From an uncultured Pelagimonas sp. (GTDB lineage: Bacteria; Pseudomonadota; Alphaproteobacteria; Rhodobacterales; Rhodobacteraceae): a stretch of 64,000 nt of DNA. A model generated the notes under the pieces. The model saw only the letters and a program-made list of their open reading frames with translations, was not told where the DNA came from and ran no database searches. Made by a program: the position numbers and the translations under genes. Shown here one piece after another: positions 25,906-35,100 of this stretch (position 1 is the stretch's first letter; each line of letters opens with the position of its first letter). The stretch covers positions 1-64,000 of the forward strand of contig CANMPP010000006.1 in NCBI GenBank assembly GCA_947499735.1. The letters run 5' to 3'.

Positions 25906-27774
25906 GTGCGTAAATTGTTAGGTGGCGTTGTACTCGTCGCTGGTGTTTTGGGTTTAGGGTGGTACGGATCTGCCAACAATGCCAGGGTGATGGAAGCCGA
26001 GGTGACAGCCGGGGCTGCAAAGGCCGCGCAAGGCACCATTCATGCGATAACCACGACAGTATCAGGGCGCGATATCCTTGTGTCTGGCATCGCAAATGAT
26101 GAAGCGGAACGTGATGCTATTCTGGCAACCATGCATGACGTCAATGGCCGGCGTGTCGTGCGTGATGCGCTTGAAGTGTTGGATAAGGCGCAACCGTTCA
26201 CTCTGACAGCCGTGAAAACAGATGAGCTAATCACCTATAGCGGTGAAATTCCGACCGAAGCGGATCGCGCGGTTTTGGCCGAGCGTATTGGTGATGCCGC
26301 GGGTGATCTTGCCCTGAAATCCGGCGTGCCTTCTAGCGATTGGATGGGTGCCGTATCCCAAGGTTTGGACGGTTTGGACGCTTTGAAAAGTGGTACATTG
26401 TCTATCATTGACCAAGACCTCGTGTTGAAAGGCAATGCGTTGACCCCAGATGCCGAAATCGCGGCGCGTGCTGCATTTGCGGATCTGGCCGAGGGGTATT
26501 CGACGACTTACGACATTACGCTTTTGGATGATGGCACTCCTTTTTCTTTGAATATGGTCAAGGATGCGGACAGCGTTGTTGCAACGGGCAAGTTTCCAGA
26601 AAACTTGGCAGTAACCGATATTGTTGGGGATATTGATGCAGCTGGAATTCAGAGGTCTATCCTGAATGATGATACGGGTTCTTTTGCTGCTGTTGCGCGC
26701 AAGGGTGTTCAGGCCTTTGACGTTTTGGAGAATGGCGTGCTCGATATTGTGGGCAGCGATGTGTCACTGACGGGAACCGCATTTACTCCGACAGAACGTA
26801 GCGCGGCAGAATTGGCACTGTCTGATTTGCCTGACGGATATAACACGATAACTGACATCGAAACGCGCGATGATGGCACACCTCCTAATTTTGGGGTGCT
26901 GTATGTGGCGGCTGAAGGTGCATCCGTGGCGGGAAAACTACCCGCCGATCTAGATGTCGCACAAATTGCGTCTGCATTGGATGTGCCGCAAGCGAACGGC
27001 GAGGTGATTCAAGGTTTGATTGGTTCTGGTGAGCAGGCTGTTGAAAAATTAACGGTTTTGTCAGGATGGTTGCCAGAGCTGGAAACCATGCGGTTTAACA
27101 GCAATGACGGCGTGATCACGGTTGATGCTGAGGTGGCGCCAGGCGTTGATCAAGATCTGGTTTACGCGGGGCTTGCCGATGGTTTGGGTGAAGAGGCTAC
27201 GGTGACTGTGACATCCCTTGCCGATTTGCCCGTAGAGGGGGAAACACGCCTTAATGTCGCGACAGGTCTGACCGAAACCTTTACCGCAGGGTATTGGTTG
27301 CCGGTGTTTGACTTTGCATCGGATGCAGAGACATGTGGGACGCAATCCAACGGTGCCCTGAAAAAAGATCGTATCAACTTTGTCACCGGGTCTGCCCAGC
27401 TTGATGCGCAATCGGTGCGTGCGATTAACGCGGTTGCTTCGATCATTCGCAAATGTGTGTCTGAAACTGATTTGCACGTTGAAATCGGCGGGCACACAGA
27501 CAGTCAGGGTGGCGAAGATCTAAACCTAAGCCTGTCGCAATCCCGTGCCGAGGCTGTTCGCTTGGCTTTGGTGACGCGTGGCGTACCGGATGGTGACATT
27601 TCGGCAAAGGGCTATGGTGAAACCCAACCGATTGCTGACAATGACACAGAACAAGGTCGCGCGGCCAATCGCCGGACCGCGATCACTTGGCTAGAACCCG
27701 TGGTTGAAACGTCCGTTCCTGACGTTGAACCCGAGGCCGCCGAACCAGAGACTAACACGCAGGTAGGAGAGTAA
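25906..27774 (+). CDS. BON-like repeat protein with C-terminal OmpA domain
   Basis: About 622 residues. GTG 25906 is chosen because GGAGGA lies six bases upstream; ATG 25891 is the alternative. A signal/anchor segment follows (RKLLGGVVLVAGVLGLGWYG). The middle holds repeated BON/OmpA-associated modules of ~130 residues (note the recurring DDGTPFSLN and DDGTPPNFG turns). The C-terminal OmpA-like peptidoglycan-binding domain is clear at about residues 490-600: RINFVTGSAQLD, IGGHTDSQGGEDLNLSLSQS, RAANRRTAI. It probably tethers the envelope to the cell wall. Forms an operon with the HhH protein, one base after its stop. Confidence 0.85.
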   Translation: MRKLLGGVVLVAGVLGLGWYGSANNARVMEAEVTAGAAKAAQGTIHAITTTVSGRDILVSGIANDEAERDAILATMHDVNGRRVVRDALEVLDKAQPFTLTAVKTDELITYSGEIPTEADRAVLAERIGDAAGDLALKSGVPSSDWMGAVSQGLDGLDALKSGTLSIIDQDLVLKGNALTPDAEIAARAAFADLAEGYSTTYDITLLDDGTPFSLNMVKDADSVVATGKFPENLAVTDIVGDIDAAGIQRSILNDDTGSFAAVARKGVQAFDVLENGVLDIVGSDVSLTGTAFTPTERSAAELALSDLPDGYNTITDIETRDDGTPPNFGVLYVAAEGASVAGKLPADLDVAQIASALDVPQANGEVIQGLIGSGEQAVEKLTVLSGWLPELETMRFNSNDGVITVDAEVAPGVDQDLVYAGLADGLGEEATVTVTSLADLPVEGETRLNVATGLTETFTAGYWLPVFDFASDAETCGTQSNGALKKDRINFVTGSAQLDAQSVRAINAVASIIRKCVSETDLHVEIGGHTDSQGGEDLNLSLSQSRAEAVRLALVTRGVPDGDISAKGYGETQPIADNDTEQGRAANRRTAITWLEPVVETSVPDVEPEAAEPETNTQVGE

Positions 27775-27775
27775 T

Positions 27776-28399
27776 ATGTTTCGTGAATGGGGTTTTCTAT
27801 TAACTGAGATTTGGGTTCTGCTTGCGTTGGCAGCCTTGATTGGCCTGTTGGCGGGTTGGATTATCTGGGGGCGTCGGTCTGAGGTAAATATCGACACAAG
27901 CGAAGCCGATGCTTTGCGTGCTGATTTGGAAGCTTGCCGTGCCAAACATGCGGGTAAAGATGCAGAAATTGCTGATCTTAAGGCACAGCTTGCCGCAGTT
28001 CCCGCGCCAGCGCCGATTGTCGAAACCGTAAGCGAGCCGGTTGTTGAAGACGTGTCAGAACCCGAAGGCGTTGATTATGATGGCGATGGTGTGTTGGAAG
28101 GGGCGGATGAAGGTGTCAAACCTGAAACCCTGACAGCGCCACGAGACGGCGGCGCGGATGATTTGAAAAAGATCAAAGGTGTAGGCCCCAAGCTGGAACA
28201 GCTGTGCAACACGCTAGGCTTTTGGCACTTTGACCAAATCGCCAAATGGACAGATCAGGAAGTCGCTTGGGTTGATGCCAATTTGGACGGGTTCAAAGGT
28301 CGTGTCAGCCGCGACAACTGGGTCGAGCAAGCTGCTTTGCTTGCGGCTGGTGGCGAGACCGCGTTTTCCAAAAAGGTGGATAAAGGCGATGTTTACTAA
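27776..28399 (+). CDS. membrane-anchored helix-hairpin-helix protein
   Basis: 207 residues; AGGAGAG ends near the upstream stop. One N-terminal membrane segment (ILTEIWVLLALAALIGLLAG-like, residues ~8-31), then a coiled coil (ADALRADLEACRAKHAGKDA), a Pro/Glu-rich linker with a DYDGDGVLEGAD acidic loop, and a C-terminal HhH-type domain (LKKIKGVGPKLEQLCNTLGF, then WHFDQIAKWT). This C-terminal domain is common in Rhodobacterales proteins, sometimes fused to complex I or ribosomal proteins; its role is unclear. Co-transcribed with the OmpA-type protein; a terminator follows. Confidence 0.75.
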   Translation: MFREWGFLLTEIWVLLALAALIGLLAGWIIWGRRSEVNIDTSEADALRADLEACRAKHAGKDAEIADLKAQLAAVPAPAPIVETVSEPVVEDVSEPEGVDYDGDGVLEGADEGVKPETLTAPRDGGADDLKKIKGVGPKLEQLCNTLGFWHFDQIAKWTDQEVAWVDANLDGFKGRVSRDNWVEQAALLAAGGETAFSKKVDKGDVY

Positions 28400-28428
28400 G
28401 GTGTAAGCATCTGAAAACGATGTGAAGT

Positions 28429-28460
28429 CAGCCCCGTTTTTGGCGGGGCTGTTTTCTTTT
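28429..28460 (+). terminator. rho-independent terminator after the OmpA/HhH operon
   Basis: CAGCCCCG-(7)-CGGGGCTG, a perfect 8-bp stem followed by GTTTTCTTTTT. It can serve the plus-strand operon and lies just beyond the convergent ornithine cyclodeaminase stop. Confidence 0.85.
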
Positions 28461-28473
28461 TGGGCTGATGGAC

Positions 28474-29520
28474 CTACGCGCTTGCACGCTGGATCATTCC
28501 AAATAGGTCGCGTGGATCGTCTGGATCGGCCAACATGTCCAACATATCATAGTGACCTGTCTTTTGTACGCTGTCGCGGACATAGCGAAGGGCGGAAAAA
28601 TCCTCCATCGCGAAACCCACACTGTCAAACAGCGTGATCTGCCGATCATTGACGCGCCCTTGTTCTTGCCCCGAAATCACTTTCCAAAGCTCGATGATCG
28701 GGTGATCTTTATCAAGAACCTGGATCTCGCCTTCAATCCATGTTTGATCAGGAAATTCCACAAAGATATCAGAGCGATGCAATATGTCTGCATGCAGTTC
28801 CGTTTTGCCCGGACAATCCCCACCGATTGCGTTGATATGAACCCCTGCGCCGACCAGATTGTCCGTCAAAACAGTGGCATTGCGTTTGTCCGCGGTACAG
28901 GTTGTTATGATCTCGGCGCCTTGGATGGCCTCTTCGGGGCTTTCGCACGGTACGACTGTCAGACCTTGTTGCAACAGGTTGCGGCTGGCTTTCTCGGTGG
29001 CCATTGGATCTATGTCATATAGGCGAAACGTGTCGATGCCGCAGACCTCTGCCATGGCCAGCGCCTGAAATTCGCATTGCGCGCCATTACCGATCATCGC
29101 CATGGTTCTTGCGCCGTTGGGAGCCAGGTATTTTGCAGCCATGGCTGACGTTGCTGCCGTGCGTAGGGCGGTTAGGATCGTCATTTCCGTAAACAGGACA
29201 GGGTAGCCATTTGCAACTTCGGCCAAAACGCCAAAGGCGGTTACGGTTTGGTAGCCGCGTTTCATATTAGCAGGGTGGCCGTTGACGTATTTGAACCCGT
29301 AGAGCGCGCCATCCGAGGTGGGCATCAATTCGATGACCCCTTCAAGGGAATGCGCGGCGACCCGCGGGGTTTTGTCAAATGTTTCCCAACGTTTAAAGTC
29401 GGCTTCGATATAGTCGACCATGTCGGCCATCATGCGTCGAGGGCCAAGGTGATTGACGAGTTTCAGCATGTTGTCGACGCTGACAAATGGCACCATGGCC
29501 AAGTCCGATGGCAAAATCAT
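28474..29520 (-). CDS. ornithine cyclodeaminase
   Basis: 348 residues of the ornithine cyclodeaminase / mu-crystallin family. Conserved parts: FKYVNGHPANMKRGYQTVTA, FTEMTILTALRTAATSAMAA, the Rossmann motif MIGNGAQCEFQ, and INAIGGDCPGKTELHADIL. Converts L-ornithine to L-proline and ammonia using NAD. Downstream of arginase with a four-base overlap, so arginine is routed through ornithine to proline. Length is normal. Expressed with arginase under the divergent Lrp-type regulator. Confidence 0.9.
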   Translation of the reverse strand: MILPSDLAMVPFVSVDNMLKLVNHLGPRRMMADMVDYIEADFKRWETFDKTPRVAAHSLEGVIELMPTSDGALYGFKYVNGHPANMKRGYQTVTAFGVLAEVANGYPVLFTEMTILTALRTAATSAMAAKYLAPNGARTMAMIGNGAQCEFQALAMAEVCGIDTFRLYDIDPMATEKASRNLLQQGLTVVPCESPEEAIQGAEIITTCTADKRNATVLTDNLVGAGVHINAIGGDCPGKTELHADILHRSDIFVEFPDQTWIEGEIQVLDKDHPIIELWKVISGQEQGRVNDRQITLFDSVGFAMEDFSALRYVRDSVQKTGHYDMLDMLADPDDPRDLFGMIQRASA

Positions 29521-30452
29521 GCGACACTCCTATAAGTTGGGCGATCCAGAACGCTTTTACCCAGCAACGATGCGGTGAGATCACACATCAGGTCTGCGGT
29601 TTTTCCACACATATCGAGATATGGGTTGAGCTCGGTCAATTCGAGAGACGTGACAAGGCCGCTATCGGCCAACATTTCCATGATCAGGTGCGCTTCTCGA
29701 AAACTAGCTCCGCCCGGCACCGTTGTGCCAACCGCAGGTGCAATGGCTGGATCTAGAAAATCCACGTCCAAACTGACATGTAGCAGGCCGTTTTCACGAC
29801 GCACTTTATCGAGAAATTCTGCGATAGGGTGGCGCACACCCATTTCGTCAATACGGCGCATATCCCAGACTTCCATGCCCAGATCACCAATCAGTTTGCG
29901 CTCGGGTGGATCGATTGAACGCAGTCCAATCATGCAGACATTGGATGGCTGCACGGTGTGTTTGACGGGTGGAAACACGTTTTCAAAACCAGGCTGACCC
30001 ATCGCATAGGCCATTGGGGTGCCATGCAGGTGACCTGATGTTGTGCTGCTAAGCGTGTGCAAATCTGGATGTGCGTCCAGCCATAGAACAAATATGGGTC
30101 GTTCTTTTTCAGCAGCGGCCTGTGTGAGGGCTGGTAAGGTGCCCGCAGCCATCGAATGGTCACCACCAATGAAAATTGGGAACGTGTCCTGCACCGCAAT
30201 TTCATAAGAGGCCTGATGGATATGTTGTGCCCATGCGACTGTTTCGCTGAGGCGAACCAAATGCTGTGGCCCATCTATTGGGGTGATTTTGGTTGGCAGT
30301 GCCAGATTTCCCAAATCTCTGACATCATAGCCTTGCGCTTGTATCATTTCCGGCAATCCGGCAGCGCGCAATGCGTCAGGACCCATCAAACATCCTTTGC
30401 GGCCAGCGCCGGATTCCGTTGGTATCCCAAGAATAGAGCAGTGTTTGGTCAT
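29517..30452 (-). CDS. rocF: arginase
   Basis: 311 residues. Mn-ligand motifs are intact: GGDHSMAAGT, WLDAHPDLHT and SLDVDFLDPAIAP, plus ESGAGRKGCLMGPDALR at the N-terminus. Hydrolyses L-arginine to ornithine and urea; ornithine cyclodeaminase follows in the same transcript. A divergent Lrp/AsnC regulator starts 110 bases away across two palindromes. No urease genes are in the window. Confidence 0.92.
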   Translation of the reverse strand: MTKHCSILGIPTESGAGRKGCLMGPDALRAAGLPEMIQAQGYDVRDLGNLALPTKITPIDGPQHLVRLSETVAWAQHIHQASYEIAVQDTFPIFIGGDHSMAAGTLPALTQAAAEKERPIFVLWLDAHPDLHTLSSTTSGHLHGTPMAYAMGQPGFENVFPPVKHTVQPSNVCMIGLRSIDPPERKLIGDLGMEVWDMRRIDEMGVRHPIAEFLDKVRRENGLLHVSLDVDFLDPAIAPAVGTTVPGGASFREAHLIMEMLADSGLVTSLELTELNPYLDMCGKTADLMCDLTASLLGKSVLDRPTYRSVA

Positions 30453-30490
30453 AATCCCTCTCCGTGTTAGGAAGAGTTTGACACAAGCAA

Positions 30491-30520
30491 ATTGATCAAT
30501 AAGGGTGCAAATTGATCAAT
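30491..30520. promoter_or_regulatory. tandem ATTGATCAAT palindromes between arginase and lrp-type gene
   Basis: GCAAATTGATCAAT occurs twice; the 10-bp palindromes at 30491-30500 and 30511-30520 are centred 20 bases apart, two helical turns. This layout suits cooperative binding by an octameric Lrp/AsnC protein that controls both divergent genes (inference). Confidence 0.65.
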
Positions 30521-30561
30521 TATCGGTCGAAATGGTCGAAATTTAAGGATGATTTTGCGAA

Positions 30562-30990
30562 ATGACAGATTTGGACGAGCTGGATCGGAAATTGATAGCG
30601 CGCTTAAAGCTGGATGGCAGGGCGTCCGTTACGACATTGGCCGGGTTTCTTGGGATCGCACGTGGAACAGTACAGGCGCGATTGTCTAGATTGGTGGACG
30701 CCAATGTCATCAAGCGCTTCACGGTCGAAATGGGCGTGTCTGAGGCAGAAGATATGGTGCATGCGGTCATGTTGGTTGAGGTGCGCGGTAATGCGGCGAC
30801 TTCGATCCAAAAAGCGTTGAAGCGTATGCCTGAAGTCACCGGTCTGCATAGGACATGTGGTGTTTGGGATTTGGTGGTTCAGCTTGAAACGACGTCTTTG
30901 CCAGAGTTTGATAGTGTCCTGAACCGCATCCGCGAATTGCCAGGTGTGATGAATTCAGAAACCTGTCCGCTTTTGCGACGTGTTGTTTAG
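30562..30990 (+). CDS. Lrp/AsnC-family regulator of arginine catabolism
   Basis: 142 residues with an N-terminal AsnC helix-turn-helix (LDELDRKLIARLKLDGRASV, TTLAGFLGIARGTVQARLSR) and a RAM/AsnC ligand domain (VTGLHRTCGVWDLVVQLET). Divergent from arginase/ornithine cyclodeaminase, so it is the likely local activator responding to arginine or ornithine, in the manner of PutR/ArgP-type or OdcR-type AsnC proteins. Length is slightly below 150, normal for the family. Confidence 0.88.
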   Translation: MTDLDELDRKLIARLKLDGRASVTTLAGFLGIARGTVQARLSRLVDANVIKRFTVEMGVSEAEDMVHAVMLVEVRGNAATSIQKALKRMPEVTGLHRTCGVWDLVVQLETTSLPEFDSVLNRIRELPGVMNSETCPLLRRVV

Positions 30991-31022
30991 ATCCATTGGG
31001 ACATGCGCCCTTGATGTGGTGC

Positions 31023-31030
31023 TGTATACA
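31023..31030. promoter_or_regulatory. TGTATACA site upstream of the toxin acyltransferase
   Basis: CTGTATACATG, 41 bases before the acyltransferase ATG. One of four TGTATACA palindromes in control regions of the RTX locus (others at 31684, 42677, 47102). Fits a GntR/FadR-type operator; TATACA could also serve as a -10 box. Confidence 0.5.
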
Positions 31031-31071
31031 TGTTTTGATTTGCGCATTGAAAATCTCATTTGGATGAAGCC

Positions 31072-31512
31072 ATGAGCATGTCGTCAATAAAAGACCAAAC
31101 TGCGATATTGGGTGGGGTCACATGGTTGTGCCAACATTCCCCGCTGCATCAACGCTATCCTGTCGGCATGTTTTTGGATCGCATAGTTGCATCCATAGAA
31201 ATTAATCAGTTCCGCTATTTCGAAAATGATCACGGGACGCCCATCGCCTTTTGCAATTGGGCGCATCTATCCAAAGATTTATTGGATCAAGCACTAGAAG
31301 GCGATCTTGCATTCCAGAGGCAAGATTGGAAAAGCGGTTCGTATTTCTTCATTCCAGAGATGATCGCACCCTTTGGGCATTGCCGGCAGGTCGTGCGGGA
31401 TTTGCGCCAAAACATAGTGCCAAAGGATCAAAAGGTTTGGGCCATTCGTGGGCAAATTCAGACCCAGAATGGGTCGAAAGCGCCTCGTATTCAAAGATTC
31501 AAAAACGTTTGA
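31072..31512 (+). CDS. HlyC/RtxC-type toxin-activating lysine acyltransferase
   Basis: 146 residues from ATG 31072. Matches the HlyC family throughout: SPLHQRYPVGMFLDRIVASI, EINQFRYFENDHGTPIAFCN, WAHLSKDL, and DWKSGSYFFIPEMIAPFGHC. The catalytic His (H26 in SPLH) and the Asp of the DWxSG motif (D85) are present. The enzyme transfers acyl groups from acyl carrier protein to internal lysines of an RTX toxin in the cytoplasm before secretion. In MARTX loci rtxC lies upstream of rtxA as here. Its presence argues that the giant repeat protein is an acylated, membrane-active toxin and not merely an adhesin. Confidence 0.88.
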   Translation: MSMSSIKDQTAILGGVTWLCQHSPLHQRYPVGMFLDRIVASIEINQFRYFENDHGTPIAFCNWAHLSKDLLDQALEGDLAFQRQDWKSGSYFFIPEMIAPFGHCRQVVRDLRQNIVPKDQKVWAIRGQIQTQNGSKAPRIQRFKNV

Positions 31513-31683
31513 ACCTGATTTTTGGGTGAATGGCGATGCTCAATTAAGGGGCGTTTTTGCCAATGCTCTTGCGGGGTTTTCCGAAAATAGTGGCTTTTTT
31601 AAGCGTCAATAGTAACGCCACGTAAAATGTCATGAAAAATTCAGAAAAAGTTTGCGTAACGGCACTAAGTTTTGCTGTACTCC

Positions 31684-31691
31684 TGTATACA
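31684..31691. promoter_or_regulatory. TGTATACA site upstream of the small gene and giant RTX gene
   Basis: TGTACTCCTGTATACAC here is almost identical to TGTACGCCTGTATACAG at 42669-42685. It lies in the 294-base gap between the acyltransferase and the next gene, so the toxin genes probably have their own promoter. Nothing else recognisable is in that gap. Confidence 0.5.
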
Positions 31692-31806
31692 CGAATCTCG
31701 TTTCTCAATTTTGGCGGGTTTCACACAACAATAATGGGGTGGGGGCGATCGGGCTGAATGCCGTGGGGATCGTCAATGCCATTGGTTGCATGTTTGGAGC
31801 AAAGAC

Positions 31807-32112
31807 ATGAATGACGTTTATGTGGATACAGTATCTGCGATCAACTTTAACAACGGTGTCGTAAAGATGCTGATGGTCGATCAAGACCCGGACACGATTG
31901 CAGAGCAAAAACCAGGCCAAGCGCCCGCAGATGTGACGCCGCGCATTAAGCAACAGGTTGTTATGCCGCTGCCGGGTTTCTTGTACATGTTGTCGGTCAT
32001 CAAGGGACTGATGGAAGATCCCAAAATGGTTGGCATTATTGAAAAATATGCTGAATTGGGCCTCCTGCCAACGGACCCTAATCCAGCACCCGTTGAAACG
32101 GCTGCCGAATAA
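31807..32112 (+). CDS. small protein between rtxC-like and rtxA-like genes, unknown
   Basis: 101 residues from ATG 31807 with GGAGC six bases upstream. Begins MNDVYVDTVSAINFNNGVVK, with a short hydrophobic patch (VVMPLPGFLYMLSVIKGLME, residues ~56-75), no signal peptide and no cysteine. The remainder is acidic. Family not recognised. Its place between acyltransferase and toxin recalls the small rtxH gene beside rtxC/rtxA in Vibrio, though I see no way to claim homology. It could be a secretion chaperone or regulator of the toxin; only position supports this. Confidence 0.7.
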   Translation: MNDVYVDTVSAINFNNGVVKMLMVDQDPDTIAEQKPGQAPADVTPRIKQQVVMPLPGFLYMLSVIKGLMEDPKMVGIIEKYAELGLLPTDPNPAPVETAAE

Positions 32113-32190
32113 TTTTCGACTAAAAATTCAATAATTTCGCTTCAGTGATTGCACTGAAGAGCAAAATATTCTTTGCGAAAGGTCCGCAAC

Positions 32191-35100
32191 ATGGGTGGCG
32201 TTGTACAGTCCATAAACTACTTTTTTACGGGTAATTATAATGGGAATAATGGCAACAACACGATTGTCGCGGTCGGGTTTGGTGGCAATATCTATGCCAA
32301 AGGCGGCAATGACACGATCACCGTCGGGTCATTCTCTGCCACGGTGCATACGGGTACGGGCAATGACAAAGTATATGGTGCTGCTGGTGTTCTTAAGGTG
32401 CGTGACACGACCGGAAATCTAAGCGTCTACGGCGGTGCTGGTTATGTCGATATCGATAAAACGGGATCGGGAAATTTAACCTTTGGTGGTGCATCTGGAA
32501 AGACAGATATTTATCACAGTGGATGGTCTGGCAATACGACAGTTGCTGCAGTTAGCGCCAGTAATGTGATAAAACGCGTTGGCAACTCCGGCAATGTCAC
32601 ATTTGTCGGTGCGGGTTGGCACAATGACGTCACACACACGACGAAAACGGGTAATACGTTTTTTAGCGGCTATGCGTTTCATACGAATATAAAACGGTAT
32701 TGGAATAACGATTACAACGGTTCGTCGGGTGATGTGACGATGGTCGGCGCAGGCGCATTTAACCGCCTAGAAAGCACCGTTAAGCATGGTGATTTGATTT
32801 TTGGAGGGCTTGGCGGTTCAACGACATTGATCCGCAAGGGTGGCGCAGGTGGCGCGTCTTCCGGTGATGTGACCTTTGCTGGTGCAGGCCTTCATAATGT
32901 CATCGAGCATACGACCCAAACAGGGGACACAACATTTGTTGGTCTTGCTGGCTACACCGAGATAACGCGCCAATGGCAAGGTAGTTTTGAAGCGTCCCAG
33001 GGCAATGTCACTATGACCGGTGCAGGGGCGTTTAACTCGATCACCAATATCATTGCGATAGGGGATGTGACCTTTCAAGGGTTGGGCGGCGGAACAACAA
33101 TCCTCAGACGAGGCACCGGCGTCACAAACATTGTGACCAAACCGACGGCTCCGGTTTTGCTCGATGTCAGCTTGTTTTCTGGATATGGAGCCTGGCTGAT
33201 TAATTTGGTGCACAGCCTCAACGACACATTGATGGCCGCGTATGAAACACAACTTGCCGCCTATGAAGCGCAAGTGGATGCGCAAGGCGTGGTCACTTCA
33301 GGTGATGTTGTGTTCCAAGCGGCGGGGGGCAACAACAAAATCACCCATCAAACACAGATTGGGGATACGATTTTTGAAGGTGCAGCCTTTGCTTCGGACA
33401 TCGACCGTTTGTGGGAACAAGACTACGACGGATCTGAAGGTAACGTCTCAATGTCCGGGGCGGGCGCAGCTAATAGCCTGTACAGCAACGTCAAACATGG
33501 TGACATTTCTTTTGCGGGTGTTGGGGGCGCGACCCAAATCGTGCGCAAAGGTGGCGCAGGTGGGGATTCATCCGGTGACGTCACATTCAACGGGGCGGGC
33601 TACTATAACGACATCACCCATCAGACACAAAATGGCGACACCGTGTTCAACGGGCTGGCAGGATATAGCGAACTGAAGCGGTACTGGCAGGGCACATATG
33701 ACGACTCTACTGGGGACGTCATTATGCGGGGTGCCGGGGTGGCCAATGTGCTGACCAACACCGTGAAACATGGAGATATCTATTTCCAAGGCGTCGGTGG
33801 CGCGACCGTTTTGACCCGCAAAGGTGGCAATGGTGGCCAATCAAGCGGTAATGTGGTGTTTGAAGGGGCTGGTGCGCTTAACATCATCACACATAGTACG
33901 CATACCGGCGACACAACGTTTACAGGGGCTGCGGGGACCACAACAATCACCCGTGACTGGCAGGGGGATTATGAAACGTCCTCTGGCGATGTCACCATGA
34001 CAGGGGCTGGAGCGCTTAACATCATTACCAGCAAAGTTGGGCATGGTGATCTCACCTATCAAGGTGTTGGTGGTGGCACCATATTGCGCCGTGAGGGTAT
34101 CACAGGTGATGTAACCGCCCATGTTGGGGGCCTCTACAATGAGGTCTATCAAACCGTTGAAAGCGGTGATTTGGACGTGATCGCGATTGGCGGTGTAAAC
34201 GTCGTGAACCGTTCGGCGGGTGATGGCACAGCGACGCTCGATTTGGGTGGCGGAACAAACTACGTCGATGTTTCCGGTGGTGGTGATGTTGATGCCACTA
34301 TGGCGGGTGGTTTGAACATACTGAAAACAGACGTGACGGGCACGACCAAAGCGGATCTGTACGGTCTTTCCAACACTGCAGTTGTTTCAGGCCAAGCCGA
34401 TATTAGTGCATATGGCGCGTTGAATGTTATCACGACCGGCGCACATGAAGACACGATCAAAAGCTACGGTGCCGGAAATATCATCACCACGTCTGGCGAC
34501 AATAATGTGGTTGAGGCCTTTGGTTCATATACTCTCGTTCTAGACGGTGGTGAGGACACAACGCTGTCCGAAAAAGGTGAAAACGAGTTCACACTGGGCG
34601 ACAAAATTGCCGGCGCAAGCGATGCTATTGTCGACACGACAATGGATGCCTTCAATGGTGAGGGCGATGCCGATGTGTTCACAGATCCCGGCATCTATTT
34701 GGATGTCATAGAAACAGCAACTTCCCCAACGGAGCAAGTCGATGAAACGTCTCTTTCGACAGGGGAGGAGACTGGTGAAGACACAGTGCCAAGTCTCGAT
34801 GCGGCTTTGGCTGAGCGTGGTTTGACGGTTGATGAGGTCGAACAAGACGCGGTGATCGAAGATGATGGTGCGATCAGCGATGATTGGGCTGTTCTAGGCG
34901 ATGACGAGGTCGCGTCCCGTCAAGCCGCTACACAGAACGCACAGTCTTACGATACAGACGTAACTGTCGATCAATCCGCGCTTTTGGCGGGTGTGGATGC
35001 AGAGCTGGAAAAGAATTCGGGCGCAATTGCCACGTCTCAGCGATCTTCCGCAGACCTACAGGCCGAAACCGAGACAAATGGTGCGTCCGCCGCTGAACAA

